The notes under the pieces: generated by a model | The model's database searches: none | What the model was told of the DNA's origin: nothing | What the model saw: the letters and a program-made list of their open reading frames with translations, nothing else | Shown: one piece after another, positions 13,754-21,165 of the stretch | Position numbering within the stretch: the first letter of the stretch is position 1 | Layout: each line of letters opens with the position of its first letter | Source: a virus | DNA length: 41,876 nucleotides | Direction: 5' to 3' (one strand) | Virus record (IMG/VR): IMGVR_UViG_3300036831_000025 | Span: 1-41,876 of that record | Program-made: the position numbers and the translations under genes

Positions 13754-14565
13754 GCTGCTACCGTCTTTCTAAAGAAGTGCGAGAATCTCTCCCGGTTCAT
13801 TTCGAGATATTCCGGTAGATGTGTCTGCACGTCCGCGAATATCGCGGGCATTTCGCAACGCCGATGATGCAAGTCCCGCCGCGCCTCGATATCGCGGGCT
13901 AATTCATCGTCTCCGAAAAGTTTGTACTCGGAAAGGAACGGCGACAACGCGGCTACTTTGGTCTTGATCTTCTCCGGGCCGCCAAAGTAACTGAAATGCC
14001 AACCGCCGTTTTCGATGGCCGGGCAAGTATCCTTTTCGTGCATCCGAAAGTCGTACATGCACCCGCACCCTAAAAGGTCTCTCGCTGTGCCGATGCGTGC
14101 CCGGCTTGCGAAGTCGTGCCCGTAGTCCACGAGGGTCTGTACGTTGTAATAGAAAGAGTGCTGCTTAAACCGGCGTATCCCGGCCCGGTCGGTATCGAGA
14201 TAGTATTGGACGGCGTCGGCGCTAGGTATCTCGTCGCAGTCCGAGAAAATTACTACGTCTTCCGGGTGCAGCTTGTGGCTAAACAACGGCACCCATAATA
14301 AATCCCGTTGAAAAGCCTCCCTACGGCGTCCCGTTACGCGGTCCGTACAGTTGGGATAAAGCCTTCCTATCGTCCGGTAATCAATCTGCGCATGAAAGTC
14401 CTTAAAGCGGTTCCAATTGTCCCGGAGGTTAAAGGGCTTCGGCTGCCCGCCGTATGTCTCGGCTGCCTCGATAATGACGAACTTGTCCACGACGGGAGCG
14501 AGTTCGTTAAGCCGGATCTCTAAAACGTCCAGCTCGTTAAAGAAGGGAAAGCAATCATAAACCAT
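13750..14565 (-). CDS. Family 17-like glycosyltransferase (GT17)
   Basis: The 271-residue product begins MVYDCFPFFNELDVLEIRL, the typical opening of glycosyltransferase family 17. It continues with VDKFVIIEAAETYGG and has FSDCDEIPS near residue 107, the conserved acidic motif of this family. GT17 includes beta-1,4-N-acetylglucosaminyltransferases, and bacterial members occur in polysaccharide loci. It would add a sugar, possibly GlcNAc, to a glycan. It starts 11 bases inside the end of the upstream GT-B gene. Confidence 0.82.
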   Translation of the reverse strand: MVYDCFPFFNELDVLEIRLNELAPVVDKFVIIEAAETYGGQPKPFNLRDNWNRFKDFHAQIDYRTIGRLYPNCTDRVTGRRREAFQRDLLWVPLFSHKLHPEDVVIFSDCDEIPSADAVQYYLDTDRAGIRRFKQHSFYYNVQTLVDYGHDFASRARIGTARDLLGCGCMYDFRMHEKDTCPAIENGGWHFSYFGGPEKIKTKVAALSPFLSEYKLFGDDELARDIEARRDLHHRRCEMPAIFADVQTHLPEYLEMNRERFSHFFRKTVAA

Positions 14566-15469
14566 TTAAGACGCCTCGTATGGTCTGGAAAAAGTATGCG
14601 TTGTCCTTTAGAAAGCCCGCCCGCGCTTCGTTGCCGAGCCGGTCCAGGGTTTCTAGGGGCAGCGCTACCGCTTTTCTAACCGTGTTAGCTAACGCCGATA
14701 TTGATACAAGGGACGCCGTCGCTTCCGCCATCCCGGATTCTTGTACCGTTTGCACCAAGAGCGCCCGCGGTATACCCGAGAAGGACCGCATGGGCTCGCC
14801 GTTGGTCGTAATGACGACGGCCCGGCATCCAAGGGCTTCGTGTATCGAGTGTCCGTATCCTTCGTACTTACTCGGCATAATAAAAAACCGTGCGCTATTT
14901 ATCTGGTCTTGCAATTCGGTTTCCGTAAAGCGGTTTACTAAGTGGACGTTGTCAATTCCTTTGCAGGACCGCGCAATCTCGGGCTTGAAGGCTACGACGG
15001 TAAGGGGATAGGGGAGATGGAACCGACGCCACGCCTCCGCTACCGCGGTCGTGTTCTTCGTTTGACTCTTCCCGGCAGTGTGCAGGAATTTTGCTTCCTT
15101 GGGAATATCTTTCCACAAGTCCCGCGCCGCCCAGCCGGTAAAGACGCATTGCTTGTGCTTCTTTTTCCATATCCTTAAGCAGTCCTGCGTTTTGCAGAGG
15201 ACGCGCTCGATACGCCCTAGATGCACGTTCCAGTGCCCGCCCCACCATTCCGAGTTAGGCACAAGCCAGTTGCGCGGCGCCATGTCCAAAAGGGACGGGA
15301 CGAGGACTTCCAGGAAGACGTTGAGATCCGCCCGGACTGCCTCGCTCGGCCTATGGATATGCGCGGTTAAGACTTCGTGCCCGGCTTCCCGGCAGAGATC
15401 CGCCAAGAGCGCGTAGTCTTGCTGTAGACCCGCCCCGTTGTCCAGGTTCGTTATTATCTGGATGCGCAC
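14555..15469 (-). CDS. GT-B fold glycosyltransferase
   Basis: GTG 15469 was chosen because the Rossmann-like N-terminus (VRIQIITNLDNGAGLQQDY) begins there. The 304-residue protein has a GT-B organisation. The C-terminal half contains SKYEGYGHSIHEALGC (residues about 222-237), the E-x7-E type donor-binding motif of GT1/GT4 enzymes, followed by VITTNGEPM. It would use a nucleotide sugar to extend a glycan. It overlaps the 67-residue gene upstream by 16 bases and GT17 downstream by 11 bases. Confidence 0.78.
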   Translation of the reverse strand: MRIQIITNLDNGAGLQQDYALLADLCREAGHEVLTAHIHRPSEAVRADLNVFLEVLVPSLLDMAPRNWLVPNSEWWGGHWNVHLGRIERVLCKTQDCLRIWKKKHKQCVFTGWAARDLWKDIPKEAKFLHTAGKSQTKNTTAVAEAWRRFHLPYPLTVVAFKPEIARSCKGIDNVHLVNRFTETELQDQINSARFFIMPSKYEGYGHSIHEALGCRAVVITTNGEPMRSFSGIPRALLVQTVQESGMAEATASLVSISALANTVRKAVALPLETLDRLGNEARAGFLKDNAYFFQTIRGVLNGL

Positions 15470-15657
15470 GCGGCTGCACCGATGCCGGAAACCATAAAGA
15501 GCCGAATGCTGCTTAGGTCTTCTGCACAGAAATGTTGCAGGGTTTGAGTTAAAAAGATGGACGTGCCGTTTTCCTTGGTAACGCTTCCCACGATTGCCCC
15601 ATCGCGGGTAACGTTCCATTTTGTAGCCGTTGTCGGTTCAAATTTGAGATAAGACAT
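15454..15657 (-). CDS. Small hypothetical protein, 67 aa; first gene of glycan cassette
   Basis: ATG 15657 follows GGGAGG at 10 bases. The product starts MSYLKFEPTTATKWNVTRDG and looks beta-rich in its first half (GAIVGSVTKENGTSIFL). No signal peptide, Cys motif or family is recognised. It is coupled to the GT-B gene by overlap. Similar small beta proteins accompany tail genes in other phages, so a virion-linked role is possible. Confidence 0.5.
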   Translation of the reverse strand: MSYLKFEPTTATKWNVTRDGAIVGSVTKENGTSIFLTQTLQHFCAEDLSSIRLFMVSGIGAAACASR

Positions 15658-15808
15658 TTAATGTACTGCCTCCCAAACGCGATTACCGAAGCCGTTTAAG
15701 CAGCTCGGTTGTAGGACTCAAATACTAGACCCGCGTGCGATAGCGCACAAGGGCACCTTGGGAATACGGTCACGGTTACCGATGAGGGTACATGCCCTTT
15801 TGACTGTA

Positions 15809-15837
15809 TTGACATAAAAAGCGCCTAATGACATACT
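15809..15837 (+). promoter_or_regulatory. Plus-strand sigma70 promoter for 15912-16229
   Basis: A perfect TTGACA (15809-15814) is followed by a 17-base spacer and CATACT (15832-15837). Transcription would begin near 15845, leaving a 5' leader of about 67 bases. It is the best consensus promoter in the window and it opposes the surrounding minus-strand transcription. Confidence 0.7.
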
Positions 15838-15879
15838 CCCTAGCAGTCCAGATACCAACGGACTGTAAGGAAACCTACA

Positions 15880-15896
15880 GGGGAGGCGAAATCCCC
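15880..15896 (+). promoter_or_regulatory. Leader hairpin enclosing a decoy ribosome-binding site
   Basis: GGGGA (15880-15884) pairs with TCCCC (15892-15896) around a GGCGAAA loop. GAGGCGAAA-like sequence occurs both in this hairpin and again just before ATG 15912, so the true ribosome-binding site is duplicated within the leader. Confidence 0.4.
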
Positions 15897-15911
15897 TCAA
15901 CAGAGGCGAAA

Positions 15912-16229
15912 ATGTACAAGAAGATAAAAAGAGACGAAATGCCCCATAAGAAGCGCCGCTCTGTAAGCCGCCTGGAATTGACAAAAGAGTGGCAGCTTAT
16001 GAAAGCGGACATCGACAAGGGCATTAAACCTAACGAGGCGTTGCAGATTTGTCTAAGCGACGACGATAAAGAAAAGTACCGCATTAAGGACCGGCGAGCC
16101 GCGGCTAGATACATTAAGAAATACCTAAGCGCACACAAGCTGCCGTATGCCGTAAAGAGCATGTCCCGGCCCGGCGAGGGTGATTTTTTCATCGTTCACT
16201 ACTCCCCGGTTCTGAAAAGGACCGCTTAA
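15912..16229 (+). CDS. Isolated plus-strand basic protein, 105 aa
   Basis: ATG 15912 was chosen over ATG 15828 because the latter lies before the predicted transcription start and only the former has an SD (GAGGCGAAA). The product is rich in Lys and Arg (MYKKIKRDEMPHKKRR...), then has a helix (LELTKEWQLMKADIDKG), IKDRRAAARYIKKYLSAHK and a beta hairpin-like end (GDFFIVHYSP). The layout suggests a small winged-helix or other nucleic-acid-binding protein, but no family is recognised. Its own strong promoter inside an opposing region is typical of a lysogeny-expressed moron or regulator. Confidence 0.6.
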   Translation: MYKKIKRDEMPHKKRRSVSRLELTKEWQLMKADIDKGIKPNEALQICLSDDDKEKYRIKDRRAAARYIKKYLSAHKLPYAVKSMSRPGEGDFFIVHYSPVLKRTA

Positions 16230-16431
16230 CCGCCGCGTCTAGGAAGGCCGTAATCTCGCGTCGTTCGGCTACTAACTCGTCGAAGTCGAGTTGTAGCCGG
16301 ATGCAGACATCTAGCGAGACTTCCGGCTTCGGCCTTTTTCCTAGTTCCCTGCTCGGGCTCATGCTTCGAGTCATGCTCGGGCCGTTAGGGGAGCAATCGG
16401 TGCAGTAGCAATCGCAAAGTCCGCCCGGCAT
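16189..16431 (-). CDS. Hypothetical Cys-rich N-terminus protein, 80 aa
   Basis: ATG 16431 lies just after the tail tip stop. The product begins MPGGLCDCYCTDCSPNG, a cluster of four cysteines, and ends with a helix (LDFDELVAERREITAFLDAA). It overlaps the convergent plus-strand gene by 41 bases. No family is recognised, and it could be a fortuitous frame, although the position immediately behind the tail tip gene is usual for a small tail-associated gene. Confidence 0.4.
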   Translation of the reverse strand: MPGGLCDCYCTDCSPNGPSMTRSMSPSRELGKRPKPEVSLDVCIRLQLDFDELVAERREITAFLDAAVKRSFSEPGSSER

Positions 16432-16434
16432 AAA

Positions 16435-19400
16435 TTAGTGTCCTATAAGGATGTTTCGGAAGTACGCGCCGGTGCCCACGCTGCCGCCGCCTATTGCAAT
16501 TCCAGTACCCGCGAAAGACGCTAACGGCGCTTTGTGCCACATCTGCCCGTTGACGAAAATCGTTACCGTTGCAGCCGTGGCGTCGATGACCGCCCGCACG
16601 TTTATCCATTGCCGAGTAAGTTTATCCAATAGCATAGGGTCATTACTGTCGGTGTCTACGTACGCGTCCGCCGCGAAAGCGGTAAAGTGCGCTAGAACGC
16701 CTCCGGGGTTAGGCGTTCCGCTCACGATTCCGCGAAAGTCCATAAAGATTCCTTGGCCGGTCCCTGTGGATGTAATGCCGAATATCAAGTATCCGATACT
16801 CGTGTTATCCAGCACCAAGATGTCAAATTCTATAGTTTTCCCCGCGAGTGCTACCGCTGGATCTTTAAAGGCTCGGCCATGCGAGGACGCGTCAACGGGG
16901 CAGAAAATAGCCGAAGGGGATAAGCGCGGGTTAGACGAACTAGTCTTTACTAATGGCGTCGCCGCTCCAAGCGTCCAACCGGATAAGCTAGACCCGTCCG
17001 CGCTAAAGTCCGTAGTGGCAAACGATCCGCCCGCCGTTGGTGGCCCGTTAACCCATTCCGACCCGTTCCACTTTAAGACATCGTTAGTCGCCGGGCTGGT
17101 AACGACGACATCCGAAGCCCTGGTAATGCTGTCCAAAGATCCGGTAAAGGTTGCGCTCGTCGCCGTTGCGGTAAAGTCGTCCACTTCGTCGGCGGCGCTG
17201 CTCGCCCCGTAGCTATTCACTGCAATAACTCGAACGTCGTAATGCACGGCGTCCACTACGCCGGGAATATAGAAAACCGTATCCGCGCCGTTCGCCTGTC
17301 CTACGAGGCGCCAATTAGATTGTCCGCCCTGGACCTTGACAATAAACGAGCCGGTATTCGGGCCGTCAGGAGGCACGCCGCTTCCCGGACCGAAGAAGGT
17401 ATCATTTAACCCTAGAAGGATCTGCTTTGCGCCCGATGGTGCCGTAAGCGTACGCGGGCCGTTTCCTATGTTATGCACGCCGCCCGCAATAATGTTTCCT
17501 AGTTCGTCCGCGAATGTCCCGATTAACCCGAGCACGCCAATGTCCGGGCCGTCCGATGCAAAGTCTTCGGGGAAGGGCCGCGTAACTCCGCTTTCGCCGC
17601 CCTCGTCGCCGTCGAGATCCGATGCCGTACCCGCCGCCGAATATAAGCCCGAGCCCGAGACGTATTCAATCGTTATGCTTTCCCCGGCTTCGATAGGAAT
17701 TGCGATAGGGTCGGTCCCTATATTGTCCCAATTCCAAACGAAAGAAGCGTTAATACCCAAAGTGGACCACGGAATACTTGTCGCCGGGATAGTAAAATTT
17801 TGGTCCCGCTCGCGCATCCATATTTCAATTTTTCCGCCGTTAAGGACGTGCGTATCGGCGGGCGGCGTCCAGGTCGCTTTAATCTGCAACGCCTTAATAC
17901 CGTCTGCCCTTGTGACTTCTACGTTAGAGAGCGCAAGCCCTGAAGGTGCGCCGACCGTCCCGATATTCGGCAGCGTTGTGCTTGCCGGCCCGGTAAAAGC
18001 GCCCTCGTCGGTCGTCTCGTCCCAGGCGTACACGTCGGTATCAATCGGGACGCAGGTAAGATTCGTCCCTATTATTACTTGGTCCGCGTTCTGCGTTGCT
18101 TCGAGGGACGTATTAGTAACGAGGAAGGTTTTATTTGTCCAGCCGAAGCGGGAATGCGAAACCTCGATTACATCGCCGGGCTCGCAAGGGAAAGCCGCGA
18201 GACTGCACGGAAGCACTAATTGATTCTGCCGCCGATTCTGCTCAAGATGGATCTTTGCGAGGCGTTGGCATCGTATATGGTTTGTCGTAAAATCTAGCGT
18301 TATATCCGTGGGAATGTAATCGCTGCCGTCTTCAGATAAAAAGGTCGCGCTTTCGTACGGCGGAAAATCGGTTGGCTGCCAATTGTTTTCCGGCCCGGTA
18401 AACGTGCCTGTAACGGCGTTGGCGAGGTTACGCCGGGATACGCGGGTGTCGTACTTAATCGGTCCCCGGAAGTCCGAGTCGGAAAGGCTAAGGACCGGGT
18501 CGGTGTACGCGCCCGCGAAGATTTTCCACGCGTCGCCGGGAGGGTTTACCCATCCGGCCATTGCCGTTAGCATGGCGTTAAGTGCGTCGCCGCGAGCTAC
18601 CGAAGCGTCGAAGGTGCCGTCGCAGGTATAGCGTTGCTGCGTCCCGCCCGCCTTAAGGTTTACTGTCTCTTCGCAGATATTCGCCGCCGCGGTTACGGTG
18701 TCGTCGTCTATCGTCGCCGGGTCCGCACCAAGCCCGAACTCTGTATCCGTTATGAAATCTCTAGCGCACAACGCCGGGTTATTGCTGTACCCTGTCGTGC
18801 TCGTACGCGGGTCGTAGACTTCTTTACCTAGGACATCGAACGCAATCGAGGACGGGATACCGGACGGGAACAAGGTAGCGTCCCATACAATCCGAAGATG
18901 GACTTTCGCGCAACCCCGCTGTAAGTGGCTACTCGTCCAATGCGAAGGCGCGTCGCTGTGGAAACTCGGGAAGGGCTGCGATGATACCGTAGGGTCGCCG
19001 TTGTCAAACTCGATACACATATGAGCACGAAACGGGCTACCGGAGGACGGATGCCAGCACAAAGGGTTACCGTATTGGTCCGGCCCTTGCGTCAACGGGA
19101 CTGCTGTACCGTCTAAATAAATTTGCGTTTTGCTTATGGCGTGGACCTTGTGCCCGGCGAGTGTAATGATTAAGTGCAAGTATTCATTGTTTGCGCCGGT
19201 TAGTCCCATGTCGGTAATGATTCCACCAACCCGGCGAGATCCGTAGATAATCCGCCGATAGCTAATAGGTTCGCGTACTGCTAACTGACTGCCCGAATCG
19301 CCGGTTACGCTCGCAGCGTGGCGGAATAGCTTTGTAACCGCACCTATGGCAAGGTTAGCGCCTAGCTCAATTAACGACGTAATCAAGCCCACGGACAACG

Positions 19401-19467
19401 CCGTAGCGGTAGCAGCGGAAGCACCGAGAGCTATAAAGACGGGAGCGAGGACGGCGAGAAACGGCAT
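16435..19467 (-). CDS. Tail tip/central attachment (J-like) protein
   Basis: ATG 19467 overlaps the preceding stop (TAATG). The 1010-residue protein starts with a hydrophobic Ala-rich region, followed near residue 65-120 by the J-like segment REPISYRRIIYGSRRVGG and LIITLAGHKVHAISK. The middle contains fibronectin-type III-like beta repeats. The last 180 residues resemble a LamG/concanavalin jelly roll (KTIEFDILVLDN, WINVRAVIDATAATVTIF). The N-terminal part would anchor to the distal tail, and the C-terminal lectin-like domain probably recognises a host surface glycan. It is encoded directly beside the glycan-modifying cassette. Confidence 0.85.
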   Translation of the reverse strand: MPFLAVLAPVFIALGASAATATALSVGLITSLIELGANLAIGAVTKLFRHAASVTGDSGSQLAVREPISYRRIIYGSRRVGGIITDMGLTGANNEYLHLIITLAGHKVHAISKTQIYLDGTAVPLTQGPDQYGNPLCWHPSSGSPFRAHMCIEFDNGDPTVSSQPFPSFHSDAPSHWTSSHLQRGCAKVHLRIVWDATLFPSGIPSSIAFDVLGKEVYDPRTSTTGYSNNPALCARDFITDTEFGLGADPATIDDDTVTAAANICEETVNLKAGGTQQRYTCDGTFDASVARGDALNAMLTAMAGWVNPPGDAWKIFAGAYTDPVLSLSDSDFRGPIKYDTRVSRRNLANAVTGTFTGPENNWQPTDFPPYESATFLSEDGSDYIPTDITLDFTTNHIRCQRLAKIHLEQNRRQNQLVLPCSLAAFPCEPGDVIEVSHSRFGWTNKTFLVTNTSLEATQNADQVIIGTNLTCVPIDTDVYAWDETTDEGAFTGPASTTLPNIGTVGAPSGLALSNVEVTRADGIKALQIKATWTPPADTHVLNGGKIEIWMRERDQNFTIPATSIPWSTLGINASFVWNWDNIGTDPIAIPIEAGESITIEYVSGSGLYSAAGTASDLDGDEGGESGVTRPFPEDFASDGPDIGVLGLIGTFADELGNIIAGGVHNIGNGPRTLTAPSGAKQILLGLNDTFFGPGSGVPPDGPNTGSFIVKVQGGQSNWRLVGQANGADTVFYIPGVVDAVHYDVRVIAVNSYGASSAADEVDDFTATATSATFTGSLDSITRASDVVVTSPATNDVLKWNGSEWVNGPPTAGGSFATTDFSADGSSLSGWTLGAATPLVKTSSSNPRLSPSAIFCPVDASSHGRAFKDPAVALAGKTIEFDILVLDNTSIGYLIFGITSTGTGQGIFMDFRGIVSGTPNPGGVLAHFTAFAADAYVDTDSNDPMLLDKLTRQWINVRAVIDATAATVTIFVNGQMWHKAPLASFAGTGIAIGGGSVGTGAYFRNILIGH

Positions 19468-19898
19468 TAAGCTACCCTCCAAGCGCGAGACCAATACTTA
19501 ATAGGTAACTTTTGATACCCGACTTCTGCGACGGTATAAGCGCTGCGACCGTCTAAGGCGACGATACCGAGCGCGGTTTCTTGATCCGTTGCCAATAGCA
19601 CGATGTCCCCGCGCTGCGCCGCACGCGGTCCGACTTCCGTTAGCCCTTTTTCGCCGCCGCGTTTCTCCGCAAGGTCGGATAACTGCCCACTCGGGACGAA
19701 CTCGCGGATTACTTTAGCGGCGCCTAGCTTCGTCGTGTATCTTCCCCGGAAGTCGGCGGCTATGTCCGTACCCGTCATTGCTAACACTGCGTCGCAAGCG
19801 AAGAGCGAGCAATCGTGCTTTCCCCAAGCAAAGGGCGTAAAGGCGCGAGACATAATGAACTCAAGTAAACGGCTTTCCCAATCGCTGTAACGTTTCAT
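19467..19898 (-). CDS. NlpC/P60-like tail peptidase (DUF6950-like)
   Basis: The 143-residue protein has FAWGKHDCSLFACDAVLAMT near residues 23-42, with the putative catalytic Cys in DCSL, and AQRGDIVLL near residue 93 where the second catalytic region of NlpC/P60 proteins lies. This is the pattern of DUF6950, a family frequent just before the J-like protein. It probably corresponds to the tail-tip peptidoglycan hydrolase of lambda K and would cut the cell wall during DNA entry. The active-site His is not clearly placed. Confidence 0.75.
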   Translation of the reverse strand: MKRYSDWESRLLEFIMSRAFTPFAWGKHDCSLFACDAVLAMTGTDIAADFRGRYTTKLGAAKVIREFVPSGQLSDLAEKRGGEKGLTEVGPRAAQRGDIVLLATDQETALGIVALDGRSAYTVAEVGYQKLPIKYWSRAWRVA

Positions 19899-20542
19899 AG
19901 CCCGAATAACCTCTGCGGACCTTTCGCCGCGCTGCTACTAAGGATTGGCTTCGTGCCCGACTTGTTAGCGCCAAGTCCGCCCGGCCCGGCCTTGCCCCAT
20001 ACCCCGGACCATTCCTGTATACTCGGGACATAGTTAAAGCCGAGATCGGTTGAAAAGTCGATAGTTTGGTCCGCGTGCGTATACCTCCGGTTGCTCGCCC
20101 GCTGTAGCGCGATTAAGAGATTTTCGGCGGTAAGTGATATCGTGCAGGTATCGCCGCCGTCCTGCACGGTTGGAACGTCCATCTGTCCGCTAAACCGTCG
20201 AATCGGGTCCGCGATAAGTGCGCCTGTATCATCCAGCAACCCGAAGTACACCGATACGGCGAAGTTTTGGCGGCACTCGGTGAGGGCTTTGCTTATGAGA
20301 TCCGAAGGGATGCCGTTAACCGAAAGCGTAATGTTATTGGCTTGGACGGCGTTGTCTTGCTGGATAGCCGAGACGCCGACGAGATCGCCCATTCCAACCC
20401 ATGTCTGCCCGCCCCAACTAATTGAACCAATACCCGTCCAAAAGTAGCCGGTGCCCGAAGAGAACTCGATAGCCGCAAGGAAAATCGGGAAGATTCTCTT
20501 GCTCGCTATTGCGTCCCCGAAATCTGTGCTTACTGTTATCAC
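19895..20542 (-). CDS. Distal tail/hub protein
   Basis: The 215-residue product starts at GTG 20542 (GTGA overlap). It contains YFWTGIGSISWGGQTWVGMG, then IRRFSGQMDVPTV and LTAENLLIALQRASNRRYTH. These blocks are common in tail proteins encoded between the tape measure and the NlpC-like protein. The DP-x-R-F-x-G-x-M-D and E-N-x-L elements suggest a beta-rich hub domain. It probably links the tail tube to the J-like tip. It is coupled to both neighbours. Confidence 0.7.
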   Translation of the reverse strand: MITVSTDFGDAIASKRIFPIFLAAIEFSSGTGYFWTGIGSISWGGQTWVGMGDLVGVSAIQQDNAVQANNITLSVNGIPSDLISKALTECRQNFAVSVYFGLLDDTGALIADPIRRFSGQMDVPTVQDGGDTCTISLTAENLLIALQRASNRRYTHADQTIDFSTDLGFNYVPSIQEWSGVWGKAGPGGLGANKSGTKPILSSSAAKGPQRLFGL

Positions 20543-21165
20543 AAAGCCTCGATTGCTTTAAAGGTTAGTCCGTAGTGCTTCGCCGTGCTAATGCTCCATT
20601 CCCGCGCATTCACGGCGAGACGGAAGACGCCGCGGCAGTTACTCGTAGTAATCGCGTCGCCGTCCGCGAGGGCTTCCCGGAGGCGCGGGAAAATATCAAT
20701 CGTTGCGTCGCCCGAGCCGTCGCTATCTACGTCCGCGTAGACGACTTTATAAAGCCGCTGCGACGTGCCCGAGCCTATCTGAAGGTAATCGCCCTTCTTA
20801 AGTATGCCGGCAATCGAATGCGTCCAGCCCTTCGTAACCAATGTCTTACTTCCGGCAGCGTTCGCGCCGTTGACTAAGGGCGTGCCGGTCGCTACGCCGC
20901 GAGGCGCCGATACACTAGGGTCGCCGTAATAGAACGTTCCCGAGCTGCCACGGAGGGCAATAAGGAACGATAACCACTCTTCGGCGTCGGCCCGCGCCAT
21001 CGGCGGAAGCGTGCCGTCTATCTGCCACATTTCACCGGGCCACTCTTGCGCCTGTGTTTCTCCGGTAAAGGGCGAGACGGAAAGGCCGACAATGTTAATC
21101 GCGCGCATAACCGCGCTTACCACGGTTGGTGACGACGGAGGCGTTAAGGGGTAACTTATGCTCAT
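20539..21165 (-). CDS. Minor tail/tail tip protein
   Basis: The 208-residue protein shares the blocks TFYYGDPSVSAPRGVATG, GWTHSIAGILKKGDYLQIG and a C-terminal GVFRLAVNAREWS with a large set of siphovirus tail proteins found right after the tape measure. The fold is probably beta-rich and forms part of the distal tail. ATG 21165 overlaps the tape measure stop (TAATG). Its precise position in the tip cannot be told from sequence. Confidence 0.7.
   Translation of the reverse strand: MSISYPLTPPSSPTVVSAVMRAINIVGLSVSPFTGETQAQEWPGEMWQIDGTLPPMARADAEEWLSFLIALRGSSGTFYYGDPSVSAPRGVATGTPLVNGANAAGSKTLVTKGWTHSIAGILKKGDYLQIGSGTSQRLYKVVYADVDSDGSGDATIDIFPRLREALADGDAITTSNCRGVFRLAVNAREWSISTAKHYGLTFKAIEAL

Noticed and set aside
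15690-15760. tRNA-like stretch containing AGCTCGGTTGTAG
   Set aside because: The D-arm-like sequence has no matching stem partner, and there is no TTCGA-type T-loop or acceptor pairing on either strand.
15828-15911. Longer start for the plus-strand gene at 15912
   Set aside because: ATG 15828 lies upstream of the predicted transcription start and has no SD; the SD-preceded ATG 15912 fits better.
17336-18223. Long plus-strand frame (295 codons) in the tail tip gene
   Set aside because: It is antisense to the strongly supported tail tip gene. Its Ser/Pro/Val-rich translation is typical of a shadow frame in GC-biased DNA.
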